Assembly: GCF_026262505.1 (NCBI RefSeq) | Contig: NC_067206.1 | Location: 22,831,896 to 22,895,895 of the forward strand | Source: Trichomonas vaginalis G3 | Lineage: Eukaryota; Parabasalia; Trichomonadida; Trichomonadidae | DNA length: 64,000 nt | Reading direction: 5' to 3' | In this document: positions 30,224 to 40,690 of the stretch, in pieces | Layout: the number at the start of each line of letters is the position of its first letter | Position numbering within the stretch: position 1 is the stretch's first letter | Notes under the pieces: model-generated | What the model saw: only the letters and a program-made list of their open reading frames with translations | The model's database searches: none | What the model was told of the DNA's origin: nothing | Translations under genes and position numbers: made by a program

Positions 30224-31099
30224 TCAAGCTTGACTTTTTACAATTTGAACTTTGTTTGCGTAGATATGAATTCTGAAAGAAGTATGAGGGTCTTGTATGA
30301 CTTTGTACTTCTCCCATAGTTCATGTCTGTCAAACTTACCTGCCATGGACTCTTTCATAAGTTCCATGAAATCGTCTTCGGACAATCCGGGGAAAAGTAC
30401 AATGTCAGTCAGTATTCTCTTTACATCCTTACTTAAACTCTTTGCTGTCTGTACACAAATGACAACTGAGATGTTAAAGTGTCTGAGCTTCTTAAGAATT
30501 CGACACATATCTTGTTCTCTGTTCTTTAACAAAGGATGAGAGGCGAAATCATCTAAGATAAGAAGACATCTATGAGGGTATGTCTTCCAATCGTAAGATT
30601 GCAATTTCTTCGAAATGTATTCTATCTCTTTCTGTTTGTTTCTGAAGTGTTTCTTCTCTAATATTCTCTGCATTTCCTCATTTGGGTCTTTGAACTTAGA
30701 ATTTATATACTCATTTATAGCATTATACTTCAAAACCCTTCTTTGGTACTTCTTTATCCAATCCAACAACTCAGAGTCTTTTATACATACTAACTTAGAC
30801 TTCTTTATAATATCTTTGAACGAATTGACGGTTTGGTCAAATTGACCAGAAGTACTACAAATGACAACTAACTCATAGAATGGGTTCTTCTCATCTAGTT
30901 CTTGTTGTTGTGCAGCCATTTTAAGATAAGTGAAAGTCTTACCCGACCCAGGTGGTGCAATTAGACCTGTTATACCATTCTGAGCAAATAAGAACTTGTC
31001 ATGTATAGGTTTTATCTGAGCATTTTCTAACTTCCTCTTGTTCTTGTTTAAAACATTCTCAAATTTCTTGTCAATGTCAGCAAACTTTTTTTCTAACAT
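30224..31099 (-). CDS. Virion packaging-type ATPase (FtsK/HerA, A32-like)
   Basis: 291 aa from the ATG at 31,099; a longer upstream frame would overlap the divergent gene and begins without ATG. Walker A APPGSGKTF lies at about 48-56, Walker B CLLILDD at about 178-184, and a strand VVICVQ at about 212-217 fits the sensor position of the HerA/A32 class. Length fits Polinton, virophage and NCLDV packaging ATPases (about 220-300 aa). It would pump DNA into capsids. It is divergent from the 150-aa gene across 36 bases of A/T-rich DNA. Frame intact. The ATPase fold is sure and the packaging subclass likely. Confidence 0.82.
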   Translation of the reverse strand: MLEKKFADIDKKFENVLNKNKRKLENAQIKPIHDKFLFAQNGITGLIAPPGSGKTFTYLKMAAQQQELDEKNPFYELVVICSTSGQFDQTVNSFKDIIKKSKLVCIKDSELLDWIKKYQRRVLKYNAINEYINSKFKDPNEEMQRILEKKHFRNKQKEIEYISKKLQSYDWKTYPHRCLLILDDFASHPLLKNREQDMCRILKKLRHFNISVVICVQTAKSLSKDVKRILTDIVLFPGLSEDDFMELMKESMAGKFDRHELWEKYKVIQDPHTSFRIHIYANKVQIVKSQA

Positions 31100-31135
31100 A
31101 TTTTTAGAAAAATTAAAATTTTTATCTTTTAGAAA

Positions 31136-31588
31136 ATGTCTAGCGATTTCGCTATCTATATTCGAGACAAACTTTTCGACAGCAAAACATCTGTCGACCA
31201 TAAAATCTTACATAGTGTAAACAAGAAAGGTGAATTTGTTCTAAAGTTCTGTTTCTGGGAATATGACAAGAACCATAAAACATTAAGCAGAGCAGTCTTA
31301 AAATTTGTCAATGACAGACTTGTTGACAGAGATGACGCCGATTGGAAAGATGAAGTCCAACAAAAGTTCTTAGAATGCAAAGAAGACACATGCGCTGTTC
31401 TTGAAGATGAAATAGAAAACAGAATAGATGAGCTATTAAAGGACAAAGAACTTTTACATAAATATGGTTCGGAGAAATTTGACATAACTCCACCAGAAAA
31501 GAAGAAGAAAGAAAAGAAAGAAAAGAAAGTAGAAGAAGAGAAGAAAGAACCTGAACCAGTTCCAGAGAAAAAGAAATTTGACATGTAA
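31136..31588 (+). CDS. Unknown 150-aa protein with lysine/glutamate-rich tail
   Basis: ATG at 31,136 after TTTATCTTTTAGAAA. Residues 1-110 look globular and helical (FAIYIRDKLFDSKTS; VLKFVNDRLVDRDDADWKD). Residues 115-150 are a disordered K/E/P tail ending in EKKKFDM. Not recognised. Part of its 3' end is kept at the edge of element A (13,966-14,112). Convergent with the 139-aa gene. Confidence 0.55.
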   Translation: MSSDFAIYIRDKLFDSKTSVDHKILHSVNKKGEFVLKFCFWEYDKNHKTLSRAVLKFVNDRLVDRDDADWKDEVQQKFLECKEDTCAVLEDEIENRIDELLKDKELLHKYGSEKFDITPPEKKKKEKKEKKVEEEKKEPEPVPEKKKFDM

Positions 31589-31604
31589 AAATAAAATTTT
31601 ATTT

Positions 31605-32024
31605 TTAGAACATTTCTGGGTCAATGTCAATGTTCTCTTCCTCTTTAGGAGTAAACACTGGCTTAGACTCTAAAATCTTTTTACCCAATTTACCTTGAAC
31701 TTCAACTATCTTAGACTCATAATATTCATAGTCGTCTGCTTTCTTTGGTTCATAAGGTATAACAAGTTTGTATGCTTTGCCTTCTTTAAGGTTTGAAAAC
31801 CTTCTGTCAAAACTTTCTTTGACTGCTAACAAACCTTCTATGTCTAAGTCTTCAAATTTCGCACCATTTTTAGTCACAATAGCAAACTTAACTGGTTCGA
31901 TGTTCCAAACTTTGCTGAATGAAGACTTTTCAAAATGGTAGAAGTAAACATTCAAATATGTGAATGGGTCTAGTTCTTCTTTAAGTCCTGACATGTACTT
32001 GTTTACTGAAATATATTTTGCCAT
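31605..32024 (-). CDS. Unknown 139-aa protein
   Basis: Not recognised. N-terminal KYISVNKYMSGLKEELDPF, a strand-rich middle (VKFAIVTKNGAKFEDLDIEG; AYKLVIPYEPKKADDYEYYE) and an acidic tail ENIDIDPEMF. An OB-fold-like ssDNA-binding protein is conceivable from size, acidic tip and position next to the helicase, but no motif proves it. It follows the helicase gene by 38 bases with an AAAAAATATTTTTTTTA spacer, an arrangement also kept in element A. Confidence 0.55.
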   Translation of the reverse strand: MAKYISVNKYMSGLKEELDPFTYLNVYFYHFEKSSFSKVWNIEPVKFAIVTKNGAKFEDLDIEGLLAVKESFDRRFSNLKEGKAYKLVIPYEPKKADDYEYYESKIVEVQGKLGKKILESKPVFTPKEEENIDIDPEMF

Positions 32025-32061
32025 CTTTTCTATCGGATAAAAAAAATATTTTTTTTAAAAT

Positions 32062-33298
32062 TTACTCAGAAAAATTTTTCTTTGTATATACACCATTCTG
32101 TACGTCTAAAAGACTTTTGACATTTGCCAAGAATGTTCGTTTAGACGCTGTCATATAACCATATTCTTGACAATATTGTTTATACGAATCGTACAATGAC
32201 CTTTCATCTAAACACTCAAAGTCAGTTTCATCTATGAACAGTTCATATACACTCTTGTTTGCTTCTAACAATGTTTGTCTCTCTTCGGTATGTGGAATTT
32301 GTCTTGGATTGAACTTAGAAATATCTAATGTCATAAAATATGAGAACAAGTGGTTGTAAAAGTCAGATGTCAAAGTTTCTGCTAAGTCGTCAAAATATTC
32401 TGTATCTTGCATATGAGAATCTGACGTTCTGACAACTACATATCTTCTGTCAGAACTTTCTAACTTCATCGGAACAGCATTGTTTGAAACCATAATGAAG
32501 TTTGCAACATTTTCACAAACTCTTTGGTCTTTATATTTTCTTTCAACAACTCCAACTTTGTCTGTTATAAGACTCTTCAAAGCATCTGAGTTCAAAACTT
32601 TTGTTGTATCTATACTTTGAAGTTCTTTGCAAACTATAAGTTTCATATTCTCTATTGAGGAGTTAAATTTACCGCAGATGTTTTCTAAGTTTGTCATATT
32701 CGGGTTCGAATAGCCCTCTAACAGTTTGCACAAAATATCTGTAAAGAATGTGTTCTTACCAGTTCCTTGTTTCCAATTATAATGAGAGCAGTTTCATTTT
32801 TAGCACTTGGATGTTGTAAGATGTTTGCAAACCAACATAAGATATACTCATAGACTCTTTCGTTTCCATTGCATATAATTTCTTTGACATGGTCTAACCA
32901 AGCTTCTATAACATTTTCTTTCCATTCTACTTGTTCATATTTATATCCAGTGAAGATAGAATAGAAGTTTGGAGAAGGTGTATAGAACTTTATACCTCGA
33001 ACTGAAAAATCTTCTAACTTTGACAATAAGATATCCCAAGCATCTAACATCTTCATGCCAACTTGTACGACTTTTATTTTCTTAAGTTTCTGTCTACATT
33101 CTTGTTCTGAAACTATTGTCGCTTTAGGTTTGTTAAAGACTACATCCCATTCTTTCATGACATAACATTCTGGGCAGAGTCGACATAAATGACTAAACGT
33201 TTCAAATTCTCGACTGCTTTGTTATAGTCTCGAAATGGACACATATTTCTGAATGCTTGGAAGTCATAAAAATCTGAAACATCTATTCTGTACATTTT
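32062..33298 (-). pseudogene. SF3-type (D5-like) helicase gene region, broken
   Basis: The segment with ETALIIIGN near 32,760-32,800 fits the strand leading to a Walker A loop. VANFIMVSNNAVPMKLESSDRR with YVVVRTSD near 32,430-32,510 is the Walker C/sensor and arginine-finger pattern of SF3 helicases of the poxvirus D5 and virophage class. A C-terminal winged-helix-like end (YGYMTASKRTFLANVKSLL) also fits. The enzyme would unwind DNA at replication. It lies between the 139-aa gene and the minor-capsid-like gene. About two breaks. The family call rests on these motifs. Confidence 0.65.
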
Positions 33299-33322
33299 TA
33301 TAAAAATAAAAAATATTTTTTT

Positions 33323-34126
33323 TTATTCTTGACTTTGTTGTTGCATTTGTTGCATTTGTTGCATTTGTTGTTCTTGAGCTATTTGTTGTTGAAGTTGTTC
33401 TTGTAATACAATACTTTCACCAGTTGCATCTTCCAATTCGAAACTTTCTGCCGTCATTGACAAATACATAGGACATAAAAGTTTTACAGAACAAAGTTTG
33501 CGTCAACTAATGTCAACGTTATACTTGCCAAAGTGTTTGAGTTCACTAAGGTTGAAAATTCTGCATTCGAATGAACAATAGGCAAACCAGCAGAGAAAGT
33601 ATTGTTTATACGCATAAGTATCTTTTGGTCATAATAGTTTCTGTCGACATTCGAATAACTTTGAACCTAAGTTTGAAACAATATATAAGATTGGTGTGCT
33701 TAATGTCAATGGAATAGACATTCCTTGTATGACACCTTTTCCTGTTATAGGAAACTGTTGGTAGTAAAAACCAGAAATAAGTTTTGTATTATAGCTCATA
33801 TCGTTTATAGTAAACTCAGTCGGACATCCAAACATAATGAAACCTGCTCTAGTTGCAGCACATGTTACACCCGTACTTAAAGTATTAAATAAGTCAACAA
33901 AACCTGTTGGTGGTATATCTGAGTAAGTATCTTCAAAGGAGTATTTTTTACCATTCACAACAATAAAGTCTTCTGGTGTCAAAAGAGCAAAACAGGCTTT
34001 AGTCGTCATTGTGTTTAAGGTTAGTTTACAATATCGTCCTTGAGGACTTTGTAAGTTTGTTGTTATAGAATTATATGACTCAGGGTTTTTAGTCGTAATA
34101 GTATAAACCATTATATCTTCTGCCAT
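33323..34126 (-). pseudogene. Minor-capsid-like (penton-type) gene region, broken
   Basis: About 265 codons. The N-terminal part starts MAEDIMVYTITTKNPESY and is beta-rich throughout, with no charged clusters. A later stretch includes SITLTLVDANF, the kind of strand seen in Polinton/virophage penton proteins, and the end is a Q/M-rich tail. Size, beta content and position among capsid-like genes suggest a single-jelly-roll vertex protein. Broken, about once or twice. The penton assignment is inference. Confidence 0.45.
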
Positions 34127-34136
34127 TTATATATAT

Positions 34137-34367
34137 TTAAAAGTTTTTCTGAAAGTGGAGAAGAACTTCATCTAAACTTTCACATGGCGTTTCTTGAAGT
34201 TCTCTGTCTAAGAAGTTCAAATATTTTGTAAAGACATAGAACTTTCCTTTGTCTACACGAACAAACAAAACAGGGTCTTTCATATCGTTCAAAAGTGTGT
34301 AAAGTCCTTTACATGAAATAAAGTCTATATTATTTTTCTTCAAACATCTTTCAAGAAGTTTTGACAT
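34137..34367 (-). CDS. Unknown 76-aa protein
   Basis: Not recognised. Helix then strands (LLERCLKKNNIDFISCKGLY; VLFVRVDKGKFYVFTKYLNF). It lies 6 bases after the 193-aa gene and 10 bases before the minor-capsid-like gene on the same strand, so one transcript is likely. It is absent at the matching place in element A (1-258). Confidence 0.5.
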   Translation of the reverse strand: MSKLLERCLKKNNIDFISCKGLYTLLNDMKDPVLFVRVDKGKFYVFTKYLNFLDRELQETPCESLDEVLLHFQKNF

Positions 34368-34373
34368 TTTTAC

Positions 34374-34955
34374 TTAGCAAATAAATTTTAATGAAATGTT
34401 GTGGTCGTCAAATATTTTTATAACGTCTGGGAAACTATACTTTAAGTTCAACGTTTCACCTCCTTTCATAACGTATATCTTGTCAATGACATTATATGAA
34501 ACACCACAGCAACTAATGTCGGGTTCTATTTCTTTGATGTTTATATCGTCTGCCTCTGTCAAAAGTTTCAATAGTTCTTTCAAAACTTCATGAGGTGCAA
34601 TGACATATGAGTTCACTTTTACAGGGTTGTGTTCGACCAAGTTTAACATTATACTTAAAGCTTGACAAATCTTCTCCTGAGTTTGAAGTTTGTCTTTAAG
34701 TTGTTGGTAGTCATTTCGAATATCTGCAACAGAACTTAAGTCTCTGCTAACTTCAGGATATGTTGGTTGTTCTTTTACAGGAACAATTGTTATACCATCT
34801 TCGTCTTCGTATGGTTTCCCCACTTCAACATCTCTGTCTTTGACATTGACAATAACACTTTGACTGTTTGTTTGAGTTGGTGAATTTAACTTCACATCTG
34901 CCACCGCCATTAAACCTTTTGAAACACTCACGCTTCTATTTTTCGGAAATGACAT
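34374..34955 (-). CDS. Unknown 193-aa protein
   Basis: The ATG at 34,955 (MSFPKNRSVSVSKGLMAVAD) is chosen over an upstream extension that would overlap the divergent gene. Residues 1-85 are polar and probably disordered. 85-130 are coiled coil (RDLSSVADIRNDYQQLKDKL), followed by a mixed C-terminal domain (ISCCGVSYNVIDKIYVMKGG). Not recognised. Divergent from the 77-aa gene across 18 bases. Confidence 0.55.
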   Translation of the reverse strand: MSFPKNRSVSVSKGLMAVADVKLNSPTQTNSQSVIVNVKDRDVEVGKPYEDEDGITIVPVKEQPTYPEVSRDLSSVADIRNDYQQLKDKLQTQEKICQALSIMLNLVEHNPVKVNSYVIAPHEVLKELLKLLTEADDINIKEIEPDISCCGVSYNVIDKIYVMKGGETLNLKYSFPDVIKIFDDHNISLKFIC

Positions 34956-34973
34956 TTTACTTAGAATAAAAAG

Positions 34974-35207
34974 ATGGACGTATTCGAGTATCTCTTCGAA
35001 TTGAAGCAGAACAAAGTTTACACACACAAACAATACAAATACATTGACAGAATAGTTCTTTATACAAACAATGGTAAATGTTATAGAATAGCAATATTTG
35101 CTGAACCAAAATATTTCCATAAAGCAAAGAAAGTTGGTATAACTGAAATGGTGAAAGTTCTTGAAGCAGACAAAAAATATAACTTCAAAACTTACAGATA
35201 TTTCTAA
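34974..35207 (+). CDS. Unknown 77-aa protein
   Basis: ATG at 34,974. Basic and tyrosine-rich (KQNKVYTHKQYKYIDRIVLY), strand-rich. Not recognised. It is the only plus-strand gene in an otherwise minus-strand virion block, divergent from the 193-aa gene. Confidence 0.45.
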   Translation: MDVFEYLFELKQNKVYTHKQYKYIDRIVLYTNNGKCYRIAIFAEPKYFHKAKKVGITEMVKVLEADKKYNFKTYRYF

Positions 35208-35285
35208 AGGTAAGTTTATCTTACAATTATGTCAAAACTGGCGTACTGTCAATATTTGACGGAGAGAAGTCAGTTCAAGAACAAC

Positions 35286-36888
35286 TTACTGACCTGCTGC
35301 CAAAATCTGCTCGATGGAAGCTGTCGTTATGCCAATCTGAGGAGCCCCAGCAGGTTTCATCGAACGAATCTTCAAAAGAGCATCTTCCGTGAAAAGTGCT
35401 ATTGGTTTTGTAAACTTCTTTGCTCTCAGTTCATCTGGACCGTCTCTGTCACCAGTATATTGTATTTGTACAGTACCAACAGTTGAAATACCACCCATAA
35501 AGTCTTCTGAGTCAGCAAATGGAATGCCAAGCCAAAAGTTTGAAACGGTCTCCATTTGTATATTGAGTTTTTGACCTCCTGTATGAGTCCATACTTTCAC
35601 ATATGGCATAATAGAACTTTGCATTTCAGGGTTAATGGTTGTTGTGAAATTGTTGTTAAAGTTCATAGCATCTAATGTCAAGTTGTATGACCTCATATCC
35701 TCAACTGTAGAATATTCTTCTCTTGGATAATATTGCCATCTATGTTTATATGATATTAATACCGGGGTTGTAGAAACAAGAATAGTCATTTATAGTTCGT
35801 CTGAACAGTACAAACATAGTATCTGCATGTTTCATTGCAGTTGTTAAAGCAATATCTGTTCTTGCACCTGGGTCAGCACTTTGGTTTCCAACTTCACCTG
35901 CAAAGTCTTTGACAGATATTTGGTGTATAGGGAACATAAGTGGAACTGCAATATATTTGGCAGCTAAAGCATTTGAAATATCTGGTCCAACATATAGACT
36001 GCAAGTCTGCTTTCTATTCTCTTGCATTCAAATTTTTCGCATGTGAACTTAACTGGGTCCCAAGCAGTTCCAGCAGCATTGAAATAATAGTTTACTTCAT
36101 TGTTGAAGTTTGAGAAACCAAAGTCTAAGTCAACTTTGTCTTTGCAAAAGTCACAGAACTTGGCTCCACCAGTTCCAGCTACAGTAATAGTGAATGGGTC
36201 TTGTGTTGGTGCAATGACTAAGTTATTTTTTGCTTGGAGTAAGTTCAATAGAAATTTTTCCTGCCAGTTTGGCAAGTATCTTAAAAACCTGAAGATGAGG
36301 AAAGATGACAAAGGAACTCTAAGTTTCAGTTTTACTTTAGTGGCAGCAGTTCCATCTGAACCAGAAAGGTTAACATAAACTCCTGGAACGTTAGGGTCAA
36401 GTCTTCTTATTTTCTCAATATTTGCATACTGGTCTGTTTGTTCTCTAGCTTGTGGTTGTACTGAGTTTCTCAAAGCGAACCATTCATAGTTTGCCCATGT
36501 TACTGTTTGAACTAAGTCAGAGTTAGAATATATCTTATATCCCATGAAAACTTCTGGAGCATATTGGTATCCGACATAGAAAATTCCATTGCAACCTTTC
36601 TTGTCAGACAACTTGGCAGAAGGTTTTATTTCAATGTCTTGTTCCACGTATAAGAATGAGTTTGTCAATAGAAATAATATGAAACCTGTCGCAAGCAATA
36701 TCTACTGTTGTTGAAGAACCTTCTCCAAACTCACCTACGTTTCCGTAAGAAACAGCAGTTGTATATTCGTAAGTTCCAGGAACTATTTCTGACCTTCTAA
36801 TGGCATTGTCGCATTCGTTATACCATTCGGAAACATTTCCGTTCATGGCATCCAAAACTGTTGGCGTTATATTCTGAGCGGCGTACAT
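35286..36888 (-). pseudogene. Major-capsid-like gene region, broken
   Basis: About 530 codons of beta-rich sequence in the middle of the virion block: an N-terminal segment starting MYAAQNITPTVLDAMNG, a long middle with PLSSFLIFRFLRYLPNWQ, and a C-terminal segment with MPYVKVWTHTGGQKLNIQ. Length and composition fit a double-jelly-roll major capsid protein of Polinton-like viruses. Position (ATPase, helicase and penton-like genes to the left) supports it. Broken, about three times. No motif is diagnostic by eye, so the call is inference. Confidence 0.5.
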
Positions 36889-36929
36889 TTCATATGGGTA
36901 AAAATATAGAATAGTTGGATTTATATATC

Positions 36930-38786
36930 ATAATAGAACCCACTCGTACCAAGCTTTACTTTCTTCCTGACTGAGTTTTTAACTCTTCTTTTTCCTTCAT
37001 TGCCACTACTTTCACTAGATGAAGTTACTTCTTCACTATTTTCACTTTTGTTCTACTCTTCTTCTTTGGTGTCGCTTTTGGTAACTTGCCCTCTGCTTCA
37101 AGTTGTTTGCATCTTTGCCTCATGTTCACCTAGTATGTTGTAAATTTCACGTGTCCTTTTTGCCTTTGGGCTCTGGTCGCCCATCTCAGGTAACCTATAT
37201 CCTAGAAAGATTTTGTCATAGTTTGTATTTGAGTCTTCGCTTATTGTTTGCATGACTCTTTCCTGAGTTTCCGGTTCAAGCTCTTCAAACAGAGCTTGTC
37301 CATATGGAATAAGCTCGTTTCCAAATATATGTTTTTGTAGCCATTCTGGTTTTCTTTCCATGTTACCAATAATATCTTTTGTGAATGGGAAAGCTTTTAC
37401 CCAATGTTTCAGTCTTGCGTCATTTATTTCTGTAGTTGGTTTTATTTTGTCAAGGAACATGTTTTTCAATACTAACATTTCATTTGGTACTGTCCATTTG
37501 AGTTTTCTTAAATATTCATCCTTCTCAGTTCATTGTCTGCAAAGTAAGTTTTTATGACATTTTGCAAACTTTCGTTTGCAAGGTCATGTACAATAGGTTC
37601 TCTTCCTTCTCTCTCCCTAACTTTCTTTCTAAACTCTTCACCAAATATACCATCTCTATGGTTCTGTGTAGTTCTTTGAGATAATGTTCTAGAACGTCAG
37701 GTGTTATATTTCCATCAGCCATGTTCATTTCATACTGGTCCAAATATCTGCATCTTTCATATCTTTCAATGGCATTAAAGCCCGCGCTGAAAATACCAGC
37801 TATATCTGGTTCACCATTCACTTCCATTGCGTCTACAACTTCTTGGAATTGTGGTTGTAAGTTTATGAACCACCTATCCGATTAGCTTTATGACCCCATC
37901 TCATTGTAGTTCCATAGTCTGCAGAAACAAAAGTAGGTTTGTTTCCATATTGGTTAGGTTCTGAATGAACTTTAAACAATGTTTCATTTCTTATATGTTT
38001 TGGTGAAATTTAACCTTTTATTTTCACCGAGTTCAGCCAAAGATTGAACGTTATATGGTCGTAAGTAAAAAGGATTGTTGTATTTGCGTACACTTTCTTT
38101 CAGTTCTTCCATTCTATGCTGAATATTTCATCTGATGTTGGAGTCTTTTGTATGTCGGCGAACATTTTTCGATATTCTTCTACTATGTCAGCCGAATTTT
38201 TCTTAGACTCTTGGAAAGATTCCATATTCTCCGCATACTCTTGTTGAGGGTCAAGATTTTTCGGCTGTTCCAAATCTTCATCTAGTTCTGTGAATTAGTT
38301 TCCAAAGGAGGGACTTGTTTGTTTCCTTCAGGCTCTTCTAGCTGTTGTTGCTGAACTATTTCTTCCATGTCTGGTTGTATCTGAACTTCTTCCTGTGGAG
38401 TTTCTTGTACCTCATCTGCTGGCATTTCATATATTCCGAGACCGTTTTCAACAAGTTCCCTATTTAAGTCATCCGCATTCATAAGCCTTTCTTCTTTCGT
38501 TCCGTCTCTATTTTTTACGCGTTTCATGAAGAGAGTTGAATTATCATTTATCTCTGACACCAATATCTCGGAGTAAATCAGTCATGTCATTTGGATGATA
38601 TGCTATTAAATCATATCCCTTAGCGAGCTTGTATTTTCCAGGTTTGAAATTATATCCCATTTGGTGCTGAGCCATAAAGCTAAATAGGTTCGGGTCAGTA
38701 TTTCCTTCCTTGAACTTTCTAATAGCTTCTTTATATCTGTCACTAAAGTCAATACTATCTGGGAAACCACACTCTTCTTTAAGCAT
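36930..38786 (-). pseudogene. Large unknown gene region of the virion block, broken
   Basis: About 600 codons of recognisable coding sequence: a start with MLKEECGFPDSIDFSDRYKE, a segment FKPGKYKLAKGYDLIAYHPN, a Q/E-rich middle, helical parts (YERCRYLDQYEMNMADGNIT; KHWVKAFPFTKDIIGNMERK), and a lysine-rich end. One gene or two adjacent ones cannot be told apart. Its first third is also present in element C (63,402-64,000). Several breaks. No family recognised. A large virion-associated protein is likely from position. Confidence 0.45.
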
Positions 38787-38788
38787 TT

Positions 38789-40283
38789 TTAAGAATTCTT
38801 GGTTTCCTTGTTCTCTACTTCTTTTATGTCCTTGCTCTGTTTGTGGTTGTTGTTGTGCAGGGTTTTGAACTGTTGGTTGTTGTGCAGTGTTTTGAACTGT
38901 TGGTTGCTGTGCAGTGTTTTGAACTGTTGGTTGTGGTGCAGTGTTTTGAACTGTTGGTTGTTGTGTTGGTTGTTGTGTTGGTTTTGGTGCATGCCTGTGT
39001 CTGTGTCCATGTGACGATGTAAATGTTTTAGGTAGTCCTGGTGCAGGTGCTTCTCTTGGAGGGTTTGGTGTATATAAGTTCCACTAGCTAGTATATAAGT
39101 TCCACCAGCTGGTATATAAGTTCCACCAGCTGGCACATATGTTCCATCTGCAGCATAATGTCCTACCTGACTTTTCGTTTTTAAGAAAGCATTTACTAGG
39201 TCTGTTTTGGTCTGTTGTAACTCTTTTTCTTGACTTTCCACAACAGTTGCTCTAACGGCGTCATAGGCACTTTGAACTGCCTGTCTCGTTGCTGCATCTG
39301 TTATTTTCGTCATATTTTGTGCTACTTCTCTTAACTCTTTGTCGAAACCTTCAGACTTCAGTTTCTTTCCAGATGAGAAGTCGTTCACTAGTTTCACCTT
39401 ACTATGAAGAGCTTCGAAGGCGTTCTTAAAGTCAGCATTCATTAAAGCTTCATTTGAACTGTCTTCATCCGCTTGTATTTTTGTCCTTATTGACCCTATA
39501 AGTTGGGCTGCTTAGCGTTGGCTTGGGCATCTAACCAGTCATTATTAGCTTTTATATATTCTGCGCTTTTCATTGCCTTTTGCATGGCTGCGTCGTTATT
39601 TTTACTTTCTTGTGCTAAGTTTTCATACTGTACGGTTTGGTTTTGCAACTGTAAAAGTTTTTCTGCCTTTACATTTGCTTCAACTTCTTTTATACTCATC
39701 GCTATCCATATATGTCTTCAGGGCTTTTTGTTTTATTTCTTCATCTTTCAGTACTTTATATTGAGTAGTATGGTTTTTCAAATTTATAACATCTTGTTCC
39801 ATTTTTGCTACTTGCTGCTTTTTCTGACACTTTTTTCGCATATTCCTCTGTACTTAGTTCTTTCAGTTGTTCTTCTTTCTTCTTTTTCTCTATGTTTAAC
39901 TCATTGAGTTTCTTTGTGTGTCTGTCATATTCTAGTTTCTCTTCGTTTTCACTTATTTGTTTCTGTATGTCTATGTTTGACTTTTTTGACATCTGTTATT
40001 TGATTTTGAGTGAACTCAAATTCATTTGACTTTGAGGGTTATAAGCTGTTCCGTCTGCAGCTCCACCATAGCCTGCCATTTTCGCTAAAAGTGCCGCTCT
40101 TAAACCTCCACTCTGTGCACCAATAACTCGGTTTAAAAGCATAGGGTTGCTTGACATTTGTTGCAACATAGTGGGGTCATTCATAATTTGTTGTTGCAAC
40201 TGTTGTTGTGGTGTCAGTTTTACTATTGGATGTTTCAATGCTCCCTTCCTCTTACGTATATTCTTACGTAGCTTACGTGGCAT
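38789..40283 (-). pseudogene. Q-rich, coiled-coil terminal gene region with basic N-terminus, broken
   Basis: Starts MPRKLRKNIRKRKGALKH, strongly basic, followed by a Q-rich segment and LRAALLAKMAGYGGAADG. Then comes a long coiled coil (K/E rich) and a C-terminal part of tandem Q/N/P repeats (NQQFKTL-type and YVPAGGTYIPAGGTY-type). A basic N-terminus suggests a DNA-condensing core or scaffold protein, by analogy with adenoviral core proteins. It is the gene nearest the right end of B and is mirrored in element C at 61,967-63,398. Several breaks. Confidence 0.5.
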
Positions 40284-40312
40284 TTTAAGTGAAGTTAAAA
40301 AGCGGTTTTTGA

Positions 40313-40540
40313 CAGATGTTTATATGACACTTTTTGTTCAGCACAAAAAACTACTCGGTCAACGTGTTGTCAGTTTTGTAAAATAACCGTCCTATCTCAT
40401 TCTATAAGGGGGAAAGGCTTCTCAAAGTATACTTCCTTGGAACGCCCGTAACTTTTCCTGTAGCGACGATAGACCCTTACTTGTCCGGACAAAGTTATAC
40501 TATTTTGAGTGCTCTACAAAAAAGTCAACAGCGACGACTC
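40313..40540 (-). repeat. Subterminal inverted repeat, right copy
   Basis: Reverse complement of 18,129-18,361 with few differences. It forms the promoter-side region of the gene at 38,789-40,283. Only its innermost part is present in element C (about 61,922-61,966). Confidence 0.85.
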
Positions 40541-40555
40541 TCAAAAACTTTTTAT

Positions 40556-40685
40556 GGGCTAGAGGGCACGAAGTGCCTGGAAGGCCATCCCAAGAAAAAA
40601 AAAACTTCATTATACTAAACATCTTCAGGGCTAGAGGGCACGAAGTGCCTGGAGGCCCCACTACCTTTTTTTTTTTTTTTTTTTT
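40556..40685. repeat. Right terminus of element B (two hairpin motifs plus poly-T)
   Basis: Two copies of the nested hairpin, 40,556-40,587 and 40,628-40,659 (inner stem GGCAC/GTGCC), separated by CTTCATTATACTAAACATC, then CCACTACC and a poly-T tract at 40,666-40,685. The left end of B has a single hairpin. Element C also has two. Confidence 0.75.
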
Positions 40686-40690
40686 AAAGG
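40686..40690. repeat. Candidate 5-bp target-site duplication (right of element B)
   Basis: AAAGG directly after the poly-T tract; matches 16,618-16,622. Confidence 0.5.

Larger units (their letters stand above)
16623..40685 (+). mobile_element. Virus-like element B (Maverick/Polinton-like), about 24 kb
   Basis: Both ends carry homopolymer plus nested hairpin and inverted repeats. The content is a family-B DNA polymerase, HNH protein, packaging-type ATPase, SF3-type helicase, capsid-like genes, KilA-N/T5orf172-type genes and small unknowns. Both termini and the candidate target duplication are present, so the element is complete in extent. It is broken in roughly a dozen places, mostly in the capsid-like, helicase and Q-rich genes, while the polymerase and ATPase look whole, so insertion seems fairly recent. 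No retroviral-type integrase or adenoviral-type protease was recognised. The family assignment is inference. Confidence 0.75.

Noticed and set aside
31100-31201. Longer start for the ATPase
   Set aside because: It would overlap the divergent 150-aa gene, begins without ATG, and mirrors that gene's codons. The ATG at 31,099 fits the family length.
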